The notes under the pieces are model-generated. The model was not told where the DNA came from. It made no database searches and was given only the letters and a program-made list of their open reading frames with translations. 38,374 nucleotides of DNA from IMG/VR virus record IMGVR_UViG_3300042560_001209, positions 1 through 38,374 of that record; one strand, written 5' to 3'. This document shows positions 29,600 through 36,228 of the stretch, piece after piece. The first letter of the stretch is position 1. Every line of letters begins with the position of its first letter. This stretch comes from a virus. The position numbers and the translations under genes were made by a program.

Positions 29600-31576
29600 T
29601 CATATCCAGGTTGGGCGCCACATGCGTGGTGGACGCTTCACCGGACCGAGTTGAGGCATGTGGAGTTCTGCGAACCAGTGTGCCATTACGAGGTCGGTTC
29701 CGTTCTTTTTGTTGCGAGTCCAACTGGACATTTCCTCAATGAAGGCGAGCGTCTTCCAGTTTTCTCTCATCGTCGGCAAGCGAACCTGCCCTGCTCTCCA
29801 CAGGGGTGGCAGTAGTGCTTCGACACCTAGGTTTTCGTCTAGTTTGTTGCGGGAGGTCGTATGAGGAACAACCATGACACCGTGGAGGGCTTGCCACTTG
29901 CGAACGAAGTCGTGAGCCAACAGGAAGCGTTGGGCGGCGTTGACTTCCACAATCCAATGGGAGATCGGGTAGCCCATCTCGAACGACCTGTTCTGCCAAA
30001 CCTCCATTATGCCGCCGTACTGTCGGCTAGACGTATCAAAACCAAGTAGCTCCTCAGCAGTCAACTTGGTTCGTTCAACGTCTATCAGGTAGCGCAGGTT
30101 GGTGTTGGGTTGGAATAGCCACCATTGGACTGCCCAAAAGTTTGTGGGGCTGGGGTCTACGGATGCAATTGAGATGATTGGGGGTTCTAGGCCGCCTGGG
30201 ATGTAGCCGGCTTTGCGGTCACCGTCAATGCACCCTGGGTATAGTACGCCGTCGTTGCCCATGCCGCCTGTTGCCCATACGCGTTCAATCAGGTATTGGC
30301 CTTGTGCCATGTCTTCTTGCTGGTAGATGACTTGGAACTTGGCAGGCGTCGAATGTTTCAGGTACGAGAGGTCTTTCCATGACAAGCGGTATGGGTCGAG
30401 GAGTGGTCCGTTGGGCCATGGTGGTGCCGTAGTCTTACGAGATTCTCTGCCGGTGTCCAGTTCGTCGTAGTAAGCCTTGTAAATGAAATGGGTGTACTTG
30501 GATTTTTTTTCTGGTTCTTTGACGTCGGAAATGTCGGTGACGTCGGATCCGTCGTACGCGTCAGGGTCCTCCTCGTAAGTCACTTTGGACAAACAGTGGG
30601 CGTAGAGATCACCTGGCCCGAGACGCTGCCCGATGACAGCGAGCAAGCCACCTGGGTCGACGCGTGCCTCAGCGACGGTATCCCACCGTTCCAGAAGTTT
30701 GTCGCGGGCAACGGACTCTTTGGCGTTCTCTGGGGTTGCCACGTCGTCGAACAAACAGAGGTCGGCACGATGTCCGATGAACTCTGAGTCAATACCATAC
30801 GACGACACCGTAGGTTCCTTGTTATCCAAACCAGATAAGTCTTCTTGTTCGACGATGAACTCCTCGGCACGCCACAACGCACCGCTTGATGACGGTTTGA
30901 AACGCCCATAGTCGATAGAGAGGCAGCCTTCGGCGTTGAGCGCCAACCCTTTCTCCACAAGAATCGGATCAGGGCTGAGAGGGAATGGTCGTTCCAACGT
31001 TTCCCTGATACGACGGCTGTACATCTTCGCCAACGTTTGCGTAGCCGAACCAATCAGCACACGAATCTTACGATTCCGTACAATCATCCAACACGCAAAG
31101 TCGTGAAACAATGTCGACTTGCCTGCCCCTGGGGGACAGTTGATGCAAATGAACTCTTTCTCCGGTGATTCCAACATTTGCACAATCTTGTACGCAGCAT
31201 CTACCTGCCACGGGCTAGGAACCCTCCCCAAGTATCGTCGACGGAAGTAATCAAAATCATCCCAACCACGCTGCGCCTCCGGACTAAGACGCTCATAAGG
31301 GATAACAGGTGGCAGATCAGCGACATCCATCGCATGTTTCCACGCATCATTCTGCACACCACCCTGCTTTTTGCGAACCTGCCCGACTTCTACTTCAGCA
31401 AGTTTGATTTCGGCAGTAGCTTTACGTCGTTTTGCTTCCCACTGGGATGCAGTGTTGGGGTGGATGCCAGCAATTTTCGCCGCATCCTGAATACTCATCC
31501 CTGATGCTCTGGATTGCCAGTAGCGGGCTACGTCTTGTGGCGGGATTTGCCGTCTCCCCGAACGACCAGCAGGCAT
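29600..31576 (-). CDS. Terminase large subunit with N-terminal HTH
   Basis: The 658-residue product carries a Walker A motif CPPGAGKS (147-154), a Walker B LCLFDD (273-278) and a C-terminal nuclease domain starting IISIASVDPSP with D474 and later IVEVNAAQRFLL. It packages phage DNA, using ATP, and cuts it. Residues 13-50 read as a helix-turn-helix (DVARYWQSRASGMSIQ, then DAAKIAGIHPNTASQWEAKR), which is more typical of a small terminase subunit. Length is above the usual 450-600 because of this part. The start joins the previous stop as TAATG. Confidence 0.9.
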   Translation of the reverse strand: MPAGRSGRRQIPPQDVARYWQSRASGMSIQDAAKIAGIHPNTASQWEAKRRKATAEIKLAEVEVGQVRKKQGGVQNDAWKHAMDVADLPPVIPYERLSPEAQRGWDDFDYFRRRYLGRVPSPWQVDAAYKIVQMLESPEKEFICINCPPGAGKSTLFHDFACWMIVRNRKIRVLIGSATQTLAKMYSRRIRETLERPFPLSPDPILVEKGLALNAEGCLSIDYGRFKPSSSGALWRAEEFIVEQEDLSGLDNKEPTVSSYGIDSEFIGHRADLCLFDDVATPENAKESVARDKLLERWDTVAEARVDPGGLLAVIGQRLGPGDLYAHCLSKVTYEEDPDAYDGSDVTDISDVKEPEKKSKYTHFIYKAYYDELDTGRESRKTTAPPWPNGPLLDPYRLSWKDLSYLKHSTPAKFQVIYQQEDMAQGQYLIERVWATGGMGNDGVLYPGCIDGDRKAGYIPGGLEPPIISIASVDPSPTNFWAVQWWLFQPNTNLRYLIDVERTKLTAEELLGFDTSSRQYGGIMEVWQNRSFEMGYPISHWIVEVNAAQRFLLAHDFVRKWQALHGVMVVPHTTSRNKLDENLGVEALLPPLWRAGQVRLPTMRENWKTLAFIEEMSSWTRNKKNGTDLVMAHWFAELHMPQLGPVKRPPRMWRPTWI

Positions 31577-31944
31577 TATTTACCTCGAAGAATCGAGCCG
31601 CCCCCGCCAGCACCACGACCACCCTGACCACGACCCAAACCCTGCGCACCACCACCGCCACGCATCGGAGAGTTGATTACTTTGCGCAACGAATCCAACG
31701 ACGACTTGGTACCAGCCTCAACCGTACGACCATCCAACAACTGATTCAAACGATTCGAGTGCGCAATACGAACACGCTCCAACTTCGGTACCTGATAACG
31801 CAAACGAGCATCAGCCAACCGGCTACCAGCCATCTCCGACTTGAACTCATTCTTCGCAACCTTCGCAGACAAACTTTCAAACCGGCGAGCCAAACGCTCC
31901 AACTCACGATCAGGAGGAACAGGAACATTACGTTTGTGTGCCAT
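31576..31944 (-). CDS. Small basic protein before terminase, 122 residues (small-subunit candidate)
   Basis: The product begins MAHKRNVPVPPDRELERLAR, has a long Arg/Lys-rich helix region (about 15-80, including LADARLRYQVPKLERVRIAH), then a Gly-rich tail (RGGGGAQGLGRGQGG). It is the first gene of the late operon and directly precedes the large terminase, the usual place of a small terminase subunit, but no clear HTH is visible. ATG 31942-31944 is taken because of good reading downstream; the longer frame upstream has little support and only a weak AGG lies before this ATG. Confidence 0.6.
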   Translation of the reverse strand: MAHKRNVPVPPDRELERLARRFESLSAKVAKNEFKSEMAGSRLADARLRYQVPKLERVRIAHSNRLNQLLDGRTVEAGTKSSLDSLRKVINSPMRGGGGAQGLGRGQGGRGAGGGGSILRGK

Positions 31945-31966
31945 CGTGCCTGCTAGCATACACGCT

Positions 31967-32022
31967 GCCGGTCGGCGTTGATCGCATATGGGTTGTGCGA
32001 CGGGTTGTTGGCGTCGACCGGC
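31967..32022. repeat. Inverted repeat, 8 bp arms, before the late operon
   Basis: GCCGGTCG (31967-31974) and CGACCGGC (32015-32022) are exact inverted copies 40 bases apart, ending 23 bases before the first late gene start. The arms could bind a dimeric regulator or a terminase. Confidence 0.45.
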
Positions 32023-32488
32023 ACCTGCTACACTCAACACGCCACGTCGAGAGACGCGCACAACACCCAAAGAATACGGACCCTAAACGATTACATTCCT
32101 CCTCACCACAACTATCGGTGAGGGCAGCATGGTTAGATCGCACGGGACAAGTGGCCTGAAAAGGGGACCGATGGTGGTCGCCTTCTTTCGGTATCAAGAC
32201 AGACGGGTTCAGGCGTAAAACAGAACTTGGGGGGGCTAAAGAAATGCCTGACGCCTCGCATACGCTCGTTGTCCTAGCGCCCTCACATACGTTCGGTTGC
32301 TACCACTGGTGCTCACACGACCTCGATACCAGGCGCAGCTCACCGCAGCACAAAAGATAACATTCACCCCCCACCTCCACCCCTCCCCTCCGTGCATACA
32401 CGGCGCGCCACGTGACCCAACCACAAAAATGACCACACACAAAACCACTAATACATACTCTCTGGCGCCCTGGCCTCGGCATACCCTC

Positions 32489-32512
32489 GGGGTGTGGGGT
32501 GGTGGGGTGGGG
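32489..32512 (+). other. Four-tetrad G-quadruplex motif
   Basis: The plus strand has four GGGG runs at 32489-32492, 32496-32499, 32504-32507 and 32509-32512, with loops TGT, TGGT and T. Four G runs of four with very short loops should fold into a very stable quadruplex. Late and early transcripts are read from the minus strand, so the plus strand is their template. Confidence 0.8.
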
Positions 32513-32684
32513 CATGGTGCCGGCCTCTCGTGTTCGGTGTGGCCGGTGTCAACGCGGGCGACATTGCTCGACGCGAGCGGGCTTCGCGACACCGGCATTG
32601 CGACAAGTAGGTGTCGACGGTAGTTGGGTAGCGGGCTGTTGGCGTCGCCTACTGCGTGGGGCTGTTGGTGGCTGGATACGGCAA

Positions 32685-32710
32685 GGCCACCGGCGTTGCC
32701 ACCGGTGGCC
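32685..32710 (-). terminator. Strong hairpin after the early block (terminator-like, no T run)
   Basis: GGCCACCGG (32702-32710 on the minus strand) pairs with CCGGTGGCC (32685-32693), a 9-bp all-strong stem with an 8-base loop, 26 bases after the clamp stop. No T run follows, but C-rich, G-poor RNA just before it (CACAACACCCAAACCCCCACG) could serve factor-dependent ending. It likely separates early from late transcription. Confidence 0.55.
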
Positions 32711-32735
32711 TGCGTGGGGGTTTGGGTGTTGTGGG

Positions 32736-33383
32736 TTAGTGGCGTCTGCGTGGCATGATCAGTACGCGGGCGGTGAGTGTGTCGGTGTTGAGGGTGTAGA
32801 CAAGTGGCCGGCGTGGGTCGGGTTTGTCGTCGGTGTGGGCCATTGTTGCGGCTTCGACGTGATCGGTGCCAAGGTGCTTGGCTAGTTTGGCGAGGCGGGC
32901 GAGCATGGGGGCGCCGATCAAGTGTGGGGCGAGGCTGTTTCGTTGGTCTTGCCATAGTCCGTAGGTGTTGGGCCATGTGTGTTCGCCGGCTGTTGGTCCG
33001 GTGTTGGTGTGTTGGCCGGTGGTGAGTGTCCAGGCTTCGGCGGTGAGGGTGAGCGTGGCCTCGCCGTGGTGCTTGGTTTCGGTGCGCTTGGGCATGGCTG
33101 CGAGGATTGCGGCCGGGTCGATGAGAGTCGGATCGGTGAGCGTGTGTGGCAGCTCGGCGGTGATTTCGACTAGCTCGGTGCTGTTGGTGGCCTCGAATCG
33201 TAGTGCTGTGGGTGCTGGTGTGGTGGCGTCGGTCTGCTCGACGATGATCGGTGTCAGGCGTGCGAGGGTGAGCGCGGCACGGTGCTTGTCCGGTGACGTG
33301 TACTCATCGAGGGCCGTGAGAATGGCTCTGAGTGTTTCTGGTGGTGCCGTGAGGCTGGTGGTGGTTTGGGTTTGGGTGTTCAT
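32736..33383 (-). CDS. Compact sliding-clamp-like (DnaN-like) protein
   Basis: The 215-residue product reads like two clamp domains: a first helix (PPETLRAILTALDEY) and strands with TALRFEATNSTELVEIT, IDPAAILAAMPKR, LTLTAEAWTLTTG, then W-P-N-T-Y and an APMLARLAKLAKHL helix, ending in RVLIMPRRRH. The final strand and M-P-x-R tail match the end of bacterial beta clamps. It is much shorter than the 365-residue three-domain clamp and closer to the roughly 228-residue phage T4 type. Thr is unusually frequent. ATG 33381-33383 follows AGGAGAAACC. Tethering a polymerase is the likely role; identification is by pattern only. Confidence 0.5.
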   Translation of the reverse strand: MNTQTQTTTSLTAPPETLRAILTALDEYTSPDKHRAALTLARLTPIIVEQTDATTPAPTALRFEATNSTELVEITAELPHTLTDPTLIDPAAILAAMPKRTETKHHGEATLTLTAEAWTLTTGQHTNTGPTAGEHTWPNTYGLWQDQRNSLAPHLIGAPMLARLAKLAKHLGTDHVEAATMAHTDDKPDPRRPLVYTLNTDTLTARVLIMPRRRH

Positions 33384-33396
33384 GGGTTGGTTTCTC

Positions 33397-33576
33397 CTAT
33401 TGGTTGTTGGTTGTTGTTCGTGGCCGGTTGGCCGCGATTTTGTGGGCGCGTCGGCGGTTGTTGCGTTGGCGTTCTTGGTCGATGCCGGCGTCTTTGCCGA
33501 CGAAGTAGGCCGCGATAATGAGCGCCGACATGACAAAGACGCCGGCAAGGTTCATTACGTAAATGTCGGGGTTCAT
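33397..33576 (-). CDS. Small single-span membrane protein, 59 residues
   Basis: Starting MNPDIYVMNLAGVFVMSALI, the product has one hydrophobic span (about residues 8-26, ending AAYFVG) and a basic tail (ERQRNNRRRAHKIAANRPR). Its ATG (33574-33576) overlaps the upstream stop as ATGA. The orientation by charge would put the tail in the cytoplasm. Unknown function; it could alter the host envelope early in infection. Confidence 0.65.
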   Translation of the reverse strand: MNPDIYVMNLAGVFVMSALIIAAYFVGKDAGIDQERQRNNRRRAHKIAANRPRTTTNNQ

Positions 33577-34025
33577 TGTGGGCCCATTTCGTCGGCGAGG
33601 TCGTCGAGGGCTGCGGCGAGAGCTGGTGCCCATACGCGCACGCTGTCCACCGGTTGGCCGGCGTCGTAGGTGTTGATTTCGATGATTTGGCCGTCGGTGC
33701 TGTCCCGGATTATTTCGCAACGTGGGCCGCCACATGTGCGCAAGATTTCGACGCGGGTTTTTTTGTAGTCATCGCGGCTGCTGTTTGTGGCGAGCCATGT
33801 CACTTGGAGCGCGTAGTTGTTGAGGTAGTCCGCGAGAATGTCGGCGGGATCATAGTCTTGGGGTAGTTCTAGCTCGTTGAGGGCGTCGCGGTAGTTGGTG
33901 TGTTCCTCGTCGGCCTCGTCGATGTCGTTGGGGTCGAAGTGCTGCGGGCGGCCTTCGAGCAGCGTCTCAACGGCGAGGACCTCGCCGGCGATTATTTGCG
34001 AATAGGTGCGGGTATCGGTGTTCAT
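33573..34025 (-). CDS. Acidic early hypothetical protein, 150 residues
   Basis: The product is acidic, with EGRPQHFDPNDIDEADEEHT, LPQDYDPADILADYLNNYAL and a C-terminal beta-like part (RTCGGPRCEIIRDSTDG, then VRVWAPALAAALDDLADE). I do not recognise the family; small acidic proteins of early phage operons can mimic DNA and block host enzymes, which is only a thought here. AAGGAAACCAACC precedes the ATG. Confidence 0.65.
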   Translation of the reverse strand: MNTDTRTYSQIIAGEVLAVETLLEGRPQHFDPNDIDEADEEHTNYRDALNELELPQDYDPADILADYLNNYALQVTWLATNSSRDDYKKTRVEILRTCGGPRCEIIRDSTDGQIIEINTYDAGQPVDSVRVWAPALAAALDDLADEMGPQ

Positions 34026-34047
34026 GGTTGGTTTCCTTTCGGGTTGG

Positions 34048-34287
34048 TTATTGGTTTCGGTGTAGGTGTTCTATGGTAAAACGCATGTCGGCTCTGGCCG
34101 CTTGTAGTTTGTGGCAGTAGCTCATTAGTAGTTGTTCGGTTTGGTCCATGAGGCGCACGGCTTCGGTGAGGGAGGTTGAGGTGCCGAAGTAGGCCAGGGC
34201 GTTTATGGTTTCTACTAGGTTTTTTAGTTGGGTTCGGTCTTTTTGTAGTTGTTTTTCGTTTATTAGTTGGTGTCTGTTGTTTGTCAT
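34048..34287 (-). CDS. Helical early protein, 79 residues, probably leaderless
   Basis: The product (MTNNRHQLINEKQLQKDRTQ ...) is entirely helical with two heptad-like stretches, LKNLVETINALAYF and LTEAVRLMDQTEQLLMSY. The ATG (34285-34287) lies six bases after a -10 box, so the message probably begins at or next to the start codon; no ribosome site is visible. A TTG further upstream would extend the frame but falls in the -35 zone of a distal box. Confidence 0.65.
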   Translation of the reverse strand: MTNNRHQLINEKQLQKDRTQLKNLVETINALAYFGTSTSLTEAVRLMDQTEQLLMSYCHKLQAARADMRFTIEHLHRNQ

Positions 34288-34293
34288 AAGGTT

Positions 34294-34323
34294 ATCGTAG
34301 GGTGTGGTTGGGCCACTTGTCAA
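34294..34323 (-). promoter_or_regulatory. Early promoter 1
   Basis: Minus strand TTGACA (34318-34323), 18-base spacer, TACGAT (34294-34299). A second CTTGACAA copy begins exactly 27 bases upstream (TTGACA 34345-34350). Early promoter 2 has the same spacer and the same upstream copy. Confidence 0.65.
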
Positions 34324-34336
34324 GCGTTGCCGGCGT

Positions 34337-34423
34337 TTATTTTTTGTCAAGCATGGCGAGGACGTCGGCGCGGGTGCCGTGGGTCAGATCGAGCGTCGAG
34401 GACGTCGGCGGGAATAGTGCCAC
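34337..34423 (-). CDS. Possible 28-residue protein before early promoter 1
   Basis: From GTG 34421-34423 the frame reads MALFPPTSSTLDLTHGTRAD and ends VLAMLDKK. The ribosome site is weak. It is listed because the preceding gene leaves an otherwise empty 190 bases and the end (LDKK, TAA) resembles that of the 36-residue gene before early promoter 2 (LDEK, TAA). It may equally be chance. Confidence 0.25.
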   Translation of the reverse strand: MALFPPTSSTLDLTHGTRADVLAMLDKK

Positions 34424-34527
34424 GATCACGCCATGATCGGCGGCTCATACGCGAGCCGCGTCAAGCGTGGAGAATGGGCCGAATGACATCGGACCGCCGC
34501 CGGCCCGAGGATCCGTTTCGATGCAGG

Positions 34528-34737
34528 TTAGTCGGTGTCGGTATCGGTTGCGCCGCGAGCGAGTCGGCGTCGCTGGTGGTAGCGGTGCCACGCCAGGTAG
34601 CTGACGGCGAGTGAGCCAACGAGCCTTGCGGCCCACACTCCGTAGCCGTCGGTAGGGCTACCGGTGGTGATACCGAGTATGAGGGTGGCGGCGAGCGCGG
34701 TAGCCCACGCGTCGGTGAACGTCGTCCTACCGTTCAT
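34528..34737 (-). CDS. Two-span small membrane protein, 69 residues
   Basis: The product starts MNGRTTFTDAWATALAATLI, has two hydrophobic segments (about residues 10-25 and 32-48) divided by a Gly/Ser/Asp loop, and ends in a basic then acidic tail (HQRRRLARGATDTDTD). It overlaps the upstream gene by 11 bases. Unknown early membrane function. Confidence 0.65.
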   Translation of the reverse strand: MNGRTTFTDAWATALAATLILGITTGSPTDGYGVWAARLVGSLAVSYLAWHRYHQRRRLARGATDTDTD

Positions 34738-34894
34738 CGCGGCCCGTAATCTGTACGTCGTCGTAGCCTTCGTCGATGTATCCGGCGGCGAGAGTGTGCG
34801 CGTCGGACCATGACAGTAGGTAGTCGTTCACTTCGATGTCACCTACCCACACCGAGTAGGTGCGGGGTGTTGCGTGGATACCTTCGGGGTTCAT
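34727..34894 (-). CDS. Small conserved phage protein, 55 residues
   Basis: The product (MNPEGIHATPRTYSVWVGDI ...) continues VNDYLLSWSDAHTLAAGYIDEGYDDVQI. The pattern V-W-V-G-x-x-E-V-N-D-Y, a helix of the form ...A-x-x-L-A, then G-Y-D-D-V is frequent in early operons of actinophages. ATG 34892-34894 overlaps the zinc-binding gene's stop as ATGA. Function unknown. Confidence 0.65.
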   Translation of the reverse strand: MNPEGIHATPRTYSVWVGDIEVNDYLLSWSDAHTLAAGYIDEGYDDVQITGRDER

Positions 34895-35076
34895 GAGCGC
34901 TCCTGCCATTGGCAGTTTGAGCAACGGCCACGTCTCATTGAGCCTCGGCGTCGTTTGCCGGTGACGCGTGCGAGGGTGAGGCACGGGTCGTCGGTGGCGT
35001 GGATCGGGCATAGGAGTGTTGTCCTGGTGCCGTCGGTGTTGGTTGCGCACGCGCATTGGGCGAGGGTGGTTTCCAT
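34891..35076 (-). CDS. Small Cys-rich, probable zinc-binding protein, 61 residues
   Basis: The product has CAC near the start (C8, C10), LLCPIHATDDPC (C23, H26, C32) and CSNCQW close to the end (C52, C55), with an Arg-rich stretch between (GKRRRGSMRRGR). The pairs suit one or two zinc sites. The ATG has AAGGAGACAACTA upstream and overlaps the preceding stop as TAATG. A nucleic-acid-binding role is likely from charge, not shown. Confidence 0.65.
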   Translation of the reverse strand: METTLAQCACATNTDGTRTTLLCPIHATDDPCLTLARVTGKRRRGSMRRGRCSNCQWQERS

Positions 35077-35282
35077 TAGTTGTCTCCTTCGGTGAAGTAA
35101 TCGGAATAAATGTTGTCATTGACCATGTTTGGGTTGGCAGTCTCCGTGACGCACACGTACAGGTCGTTGTCAACGCGGCGTACCACTACGGTAAATAGCT
35201 CGTCGATGTAGCCTTTGCGTTGTAGGCCGACGCTAATACACTGGCCACCGCCGATCAACTTGTGTGTTGCTTTCAGTTTCAT
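35076..35282 (-). CDS. Hypothetical early protein, 68 residues
   Basis: The product is small and beta-like: MKLKATHKLIGGGQCISVGL, then YIDELFTVVVRRVDNDLYVCV and an acidic end (SDYFTEGDN). It is enclosed by TAATG overlaps on both sides, so it is almost certainly translated. Unknown function. Confidence 0.65.
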   Translation of the reverse strand: MKLKATHKLIGGGQCISVGLQRKGYIDELFTVVVRRVDNDLYVCVTETANPNMVNDNIYSDYFTEGDN

Positions 35283-35896
35283 TAGTTGCCGCCTTCGCCG
35301 TTGTCGTCGGTCCAGAACGGTGTTGGCGCGAACTCGCCTTCGTCGGTGAACCGGCGGGTTAGTTCGTAGATGTCGCGGTATGCGTCAAGCACGTAGCTGG
35401 CACTTGTGTAGCCGTCGCATTGCTGTTGGGCGAACCGGTACAACTTGCGGTTGAGTTTTTGGATCATGTCGGCTGTTGCGTCGAATAGTTCGCCGCCGTA
35501 GATTTCCTGCTCGTCGGCGGTGCTTACGTATTCGGGGTAACTGTGGTTGCCGCGACCCGTCGTGACGACCCTGGCGTGCTCGACTCCTTCGGGCCATGCG
35601 AGGTTTGGTAGTTCTGATCGGCGCAAGTATCCCTCGATGGCTGCGAAGTCCCCTTGCCCGTATGCCACCTGCCAATAGATACGCACGCTATGGTTCTCGT
35701 ACAGTTCTTTGTTGCTGACGACTCCGTTGTTGGTGCCGGTTCCGAGTTCGACCAGGTAGGCGTTGAGGTCCTCGGACACCATGTCGGAGTCGAGTGACTC
35801 CCACGCTTCCTCGGTGAGTTTCTCCAACGCTCGTTTCTGTGCGTCGGGTGGTAGCTCGTCGTAGGTGTAGACGTCGCGGGTTGCTGTTACTTTCAT
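35282..35896 (-). CDS. Phage protein of the 'antitoxin of TA stability system'-like family
   Basis: The 204-residue product begins MKVTATRDVYTYDELPPDAQ and has KRALEKLTEEAWESLDSD, then VRIYWQVAYGQGDFAAIEGY. The order (Y-x-x-x-E-L-x-x-x-A-x-x-x-A near the start, then a strand with x-Y-x-Q-G-D-x-A-x-x-E-G) is that of a widespread phage family often named as antitoxin-like, though no toxin partner is visible here. AAGGAGAAACAACCC precedes the ATG. It is the first gene behind early promoter 2. Confidence 0.6.
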   Translation of the reverse strand: MKVTATRDVYTYDELPPDAQKRALEKLTEEAWESLDSDMVSEDLNAYLVELGTGTNNGVVSNKELYENHSVRIYWQVAYGQGDFAAIEGYLRRSELPNLAWPEGVEHARVVTTGRGNHSYPEYVSTADEQEIYGGELFDATADMIQKLNRKLYRFAQQQCDGYTSASYVLDAYRDIYELTRRFTDEGEFAPTPFWTDDNGEGGN

Positions 35897-35943
35897 GGGT
35901 TGTTTCTCCTTGGGTTGTTCCCGTTCGTGACGGGCTACCACTC

Positions 35944-35973
35944 AGGATAAGGGTATCCTTGGGGTGTTGTCAA
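35944..35973 (-). promoter_or_regulatory. Early promoter 2
   Basis: Minus strand TTGACA (35968-35973), 18-base spacer, TATCCT (35944-35949). A TTGACG copy lies 27 bases upstream (35995-36000), inside the end of the 36-residue gene. The leader to the next ATG is about 40 bases and includes a strong ribosome site. Confidence 0.65.
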
Positions 35974-35986
35974 GTACCCTGCCGAT

Positions 35987-36097
35987 TTACTTTTCGTCAA
36001 GCCCCAACTCACGCCGCCACTCCCCCACGATCACCGCCAGCTCCTCATCGGACCACCATTCCAACGGCAACTCCACCTGGCGAGGATCGTCACTCAC
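35987..36097 (-). CDS. Tiny acidic protein, 36 residues, GTG start
   Basis: From GTG 36095-36097, overlapping the zinc-ribbon stop as GTGA, the product reads MSDDPRQVELPLEWWSDEEL and ends AVIVGEWRRELGLDEK. The overlap and the well-formed acidic/amphipathic sequence argue for a real gene; W-W-S-D-E-E-L looks like a protein-interaction helix. Function unknown. Confidence 0.55.
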   Translation of the reverse strand: MSDDPRQVELPLEWWSDEELAVIVGEWRRELGLDEK

Positions 36098-36228
36098 TTC
36101 GCCACCATCACCACCGGCGTCGAGCCATGCGCCTGCGGATTACGACAGACCGGCGGCGTCGAAGGCCGCACGTGAAGCACCACCGTCTGACCACAACGCG
36201 GGCATCGGTAGCTGGTAGTTCTACGCAT
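36094..36228 (-). CDS. Zinc-ribbon mini-protein, 44 residues
   Basis: The product is MRRTTSYRCPRCGQTVVLHV, then RPSTPPVCRNPQAHGSTPVV. C9 and C12 (CPRC) with C28 and H34 form a likely zinc site. Its ATG (36226-36228) joins the methyltransferase stop as TGATG. Small zinc ribbons of this kind follow DNA-modification or regulatory genes in actinophages. Function unknown. Confidence 0.7.
   Translation of the reverse strand: MRRTTSYRCPRCGQTVVLHVRPSTPPVCRNPQAHGSTPVVMVAK

Larger units (their letters stand above)
31945..32684. other. Gene-free inter-module region between early and late genes
   Basis: No convincing gene lies here on either strand. It holds a perfect 8-bp inverted repeat (31967-31974 with 32015-32022), a 7-bp stem-loop (32101-32107 with 32117-32123), a run of seven G near 32229, a C-rich tract at 32369-32391 and a G-quadruplex motif. 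A -10-like TATGCT (minus, 31955-31960) lies just before the first late gene, but no matching -35 is seen. The region is where a late promoter, packaging site, replication origin or non-coding RNA would be expected; which of these is open. Confidence 0.6.

Noticed and set aside
32129-32218. Plus-strand 29-residue frame with GAGGG before its ATG
   Set aside because: It would be the only plus-strand gene, is very short and has no recognisable sequence; a chance frame beside a stem-loop is more likely.
32236-32976. Long open frame on the minus strand across the gene-free region and clamp gene
   Set aside because: It is rich in Arg, Pro, His and Thr without any domain pattern, runs in the wrong frame through the clamp gene and has no ribosome site; high GC makes chance open frames common here.
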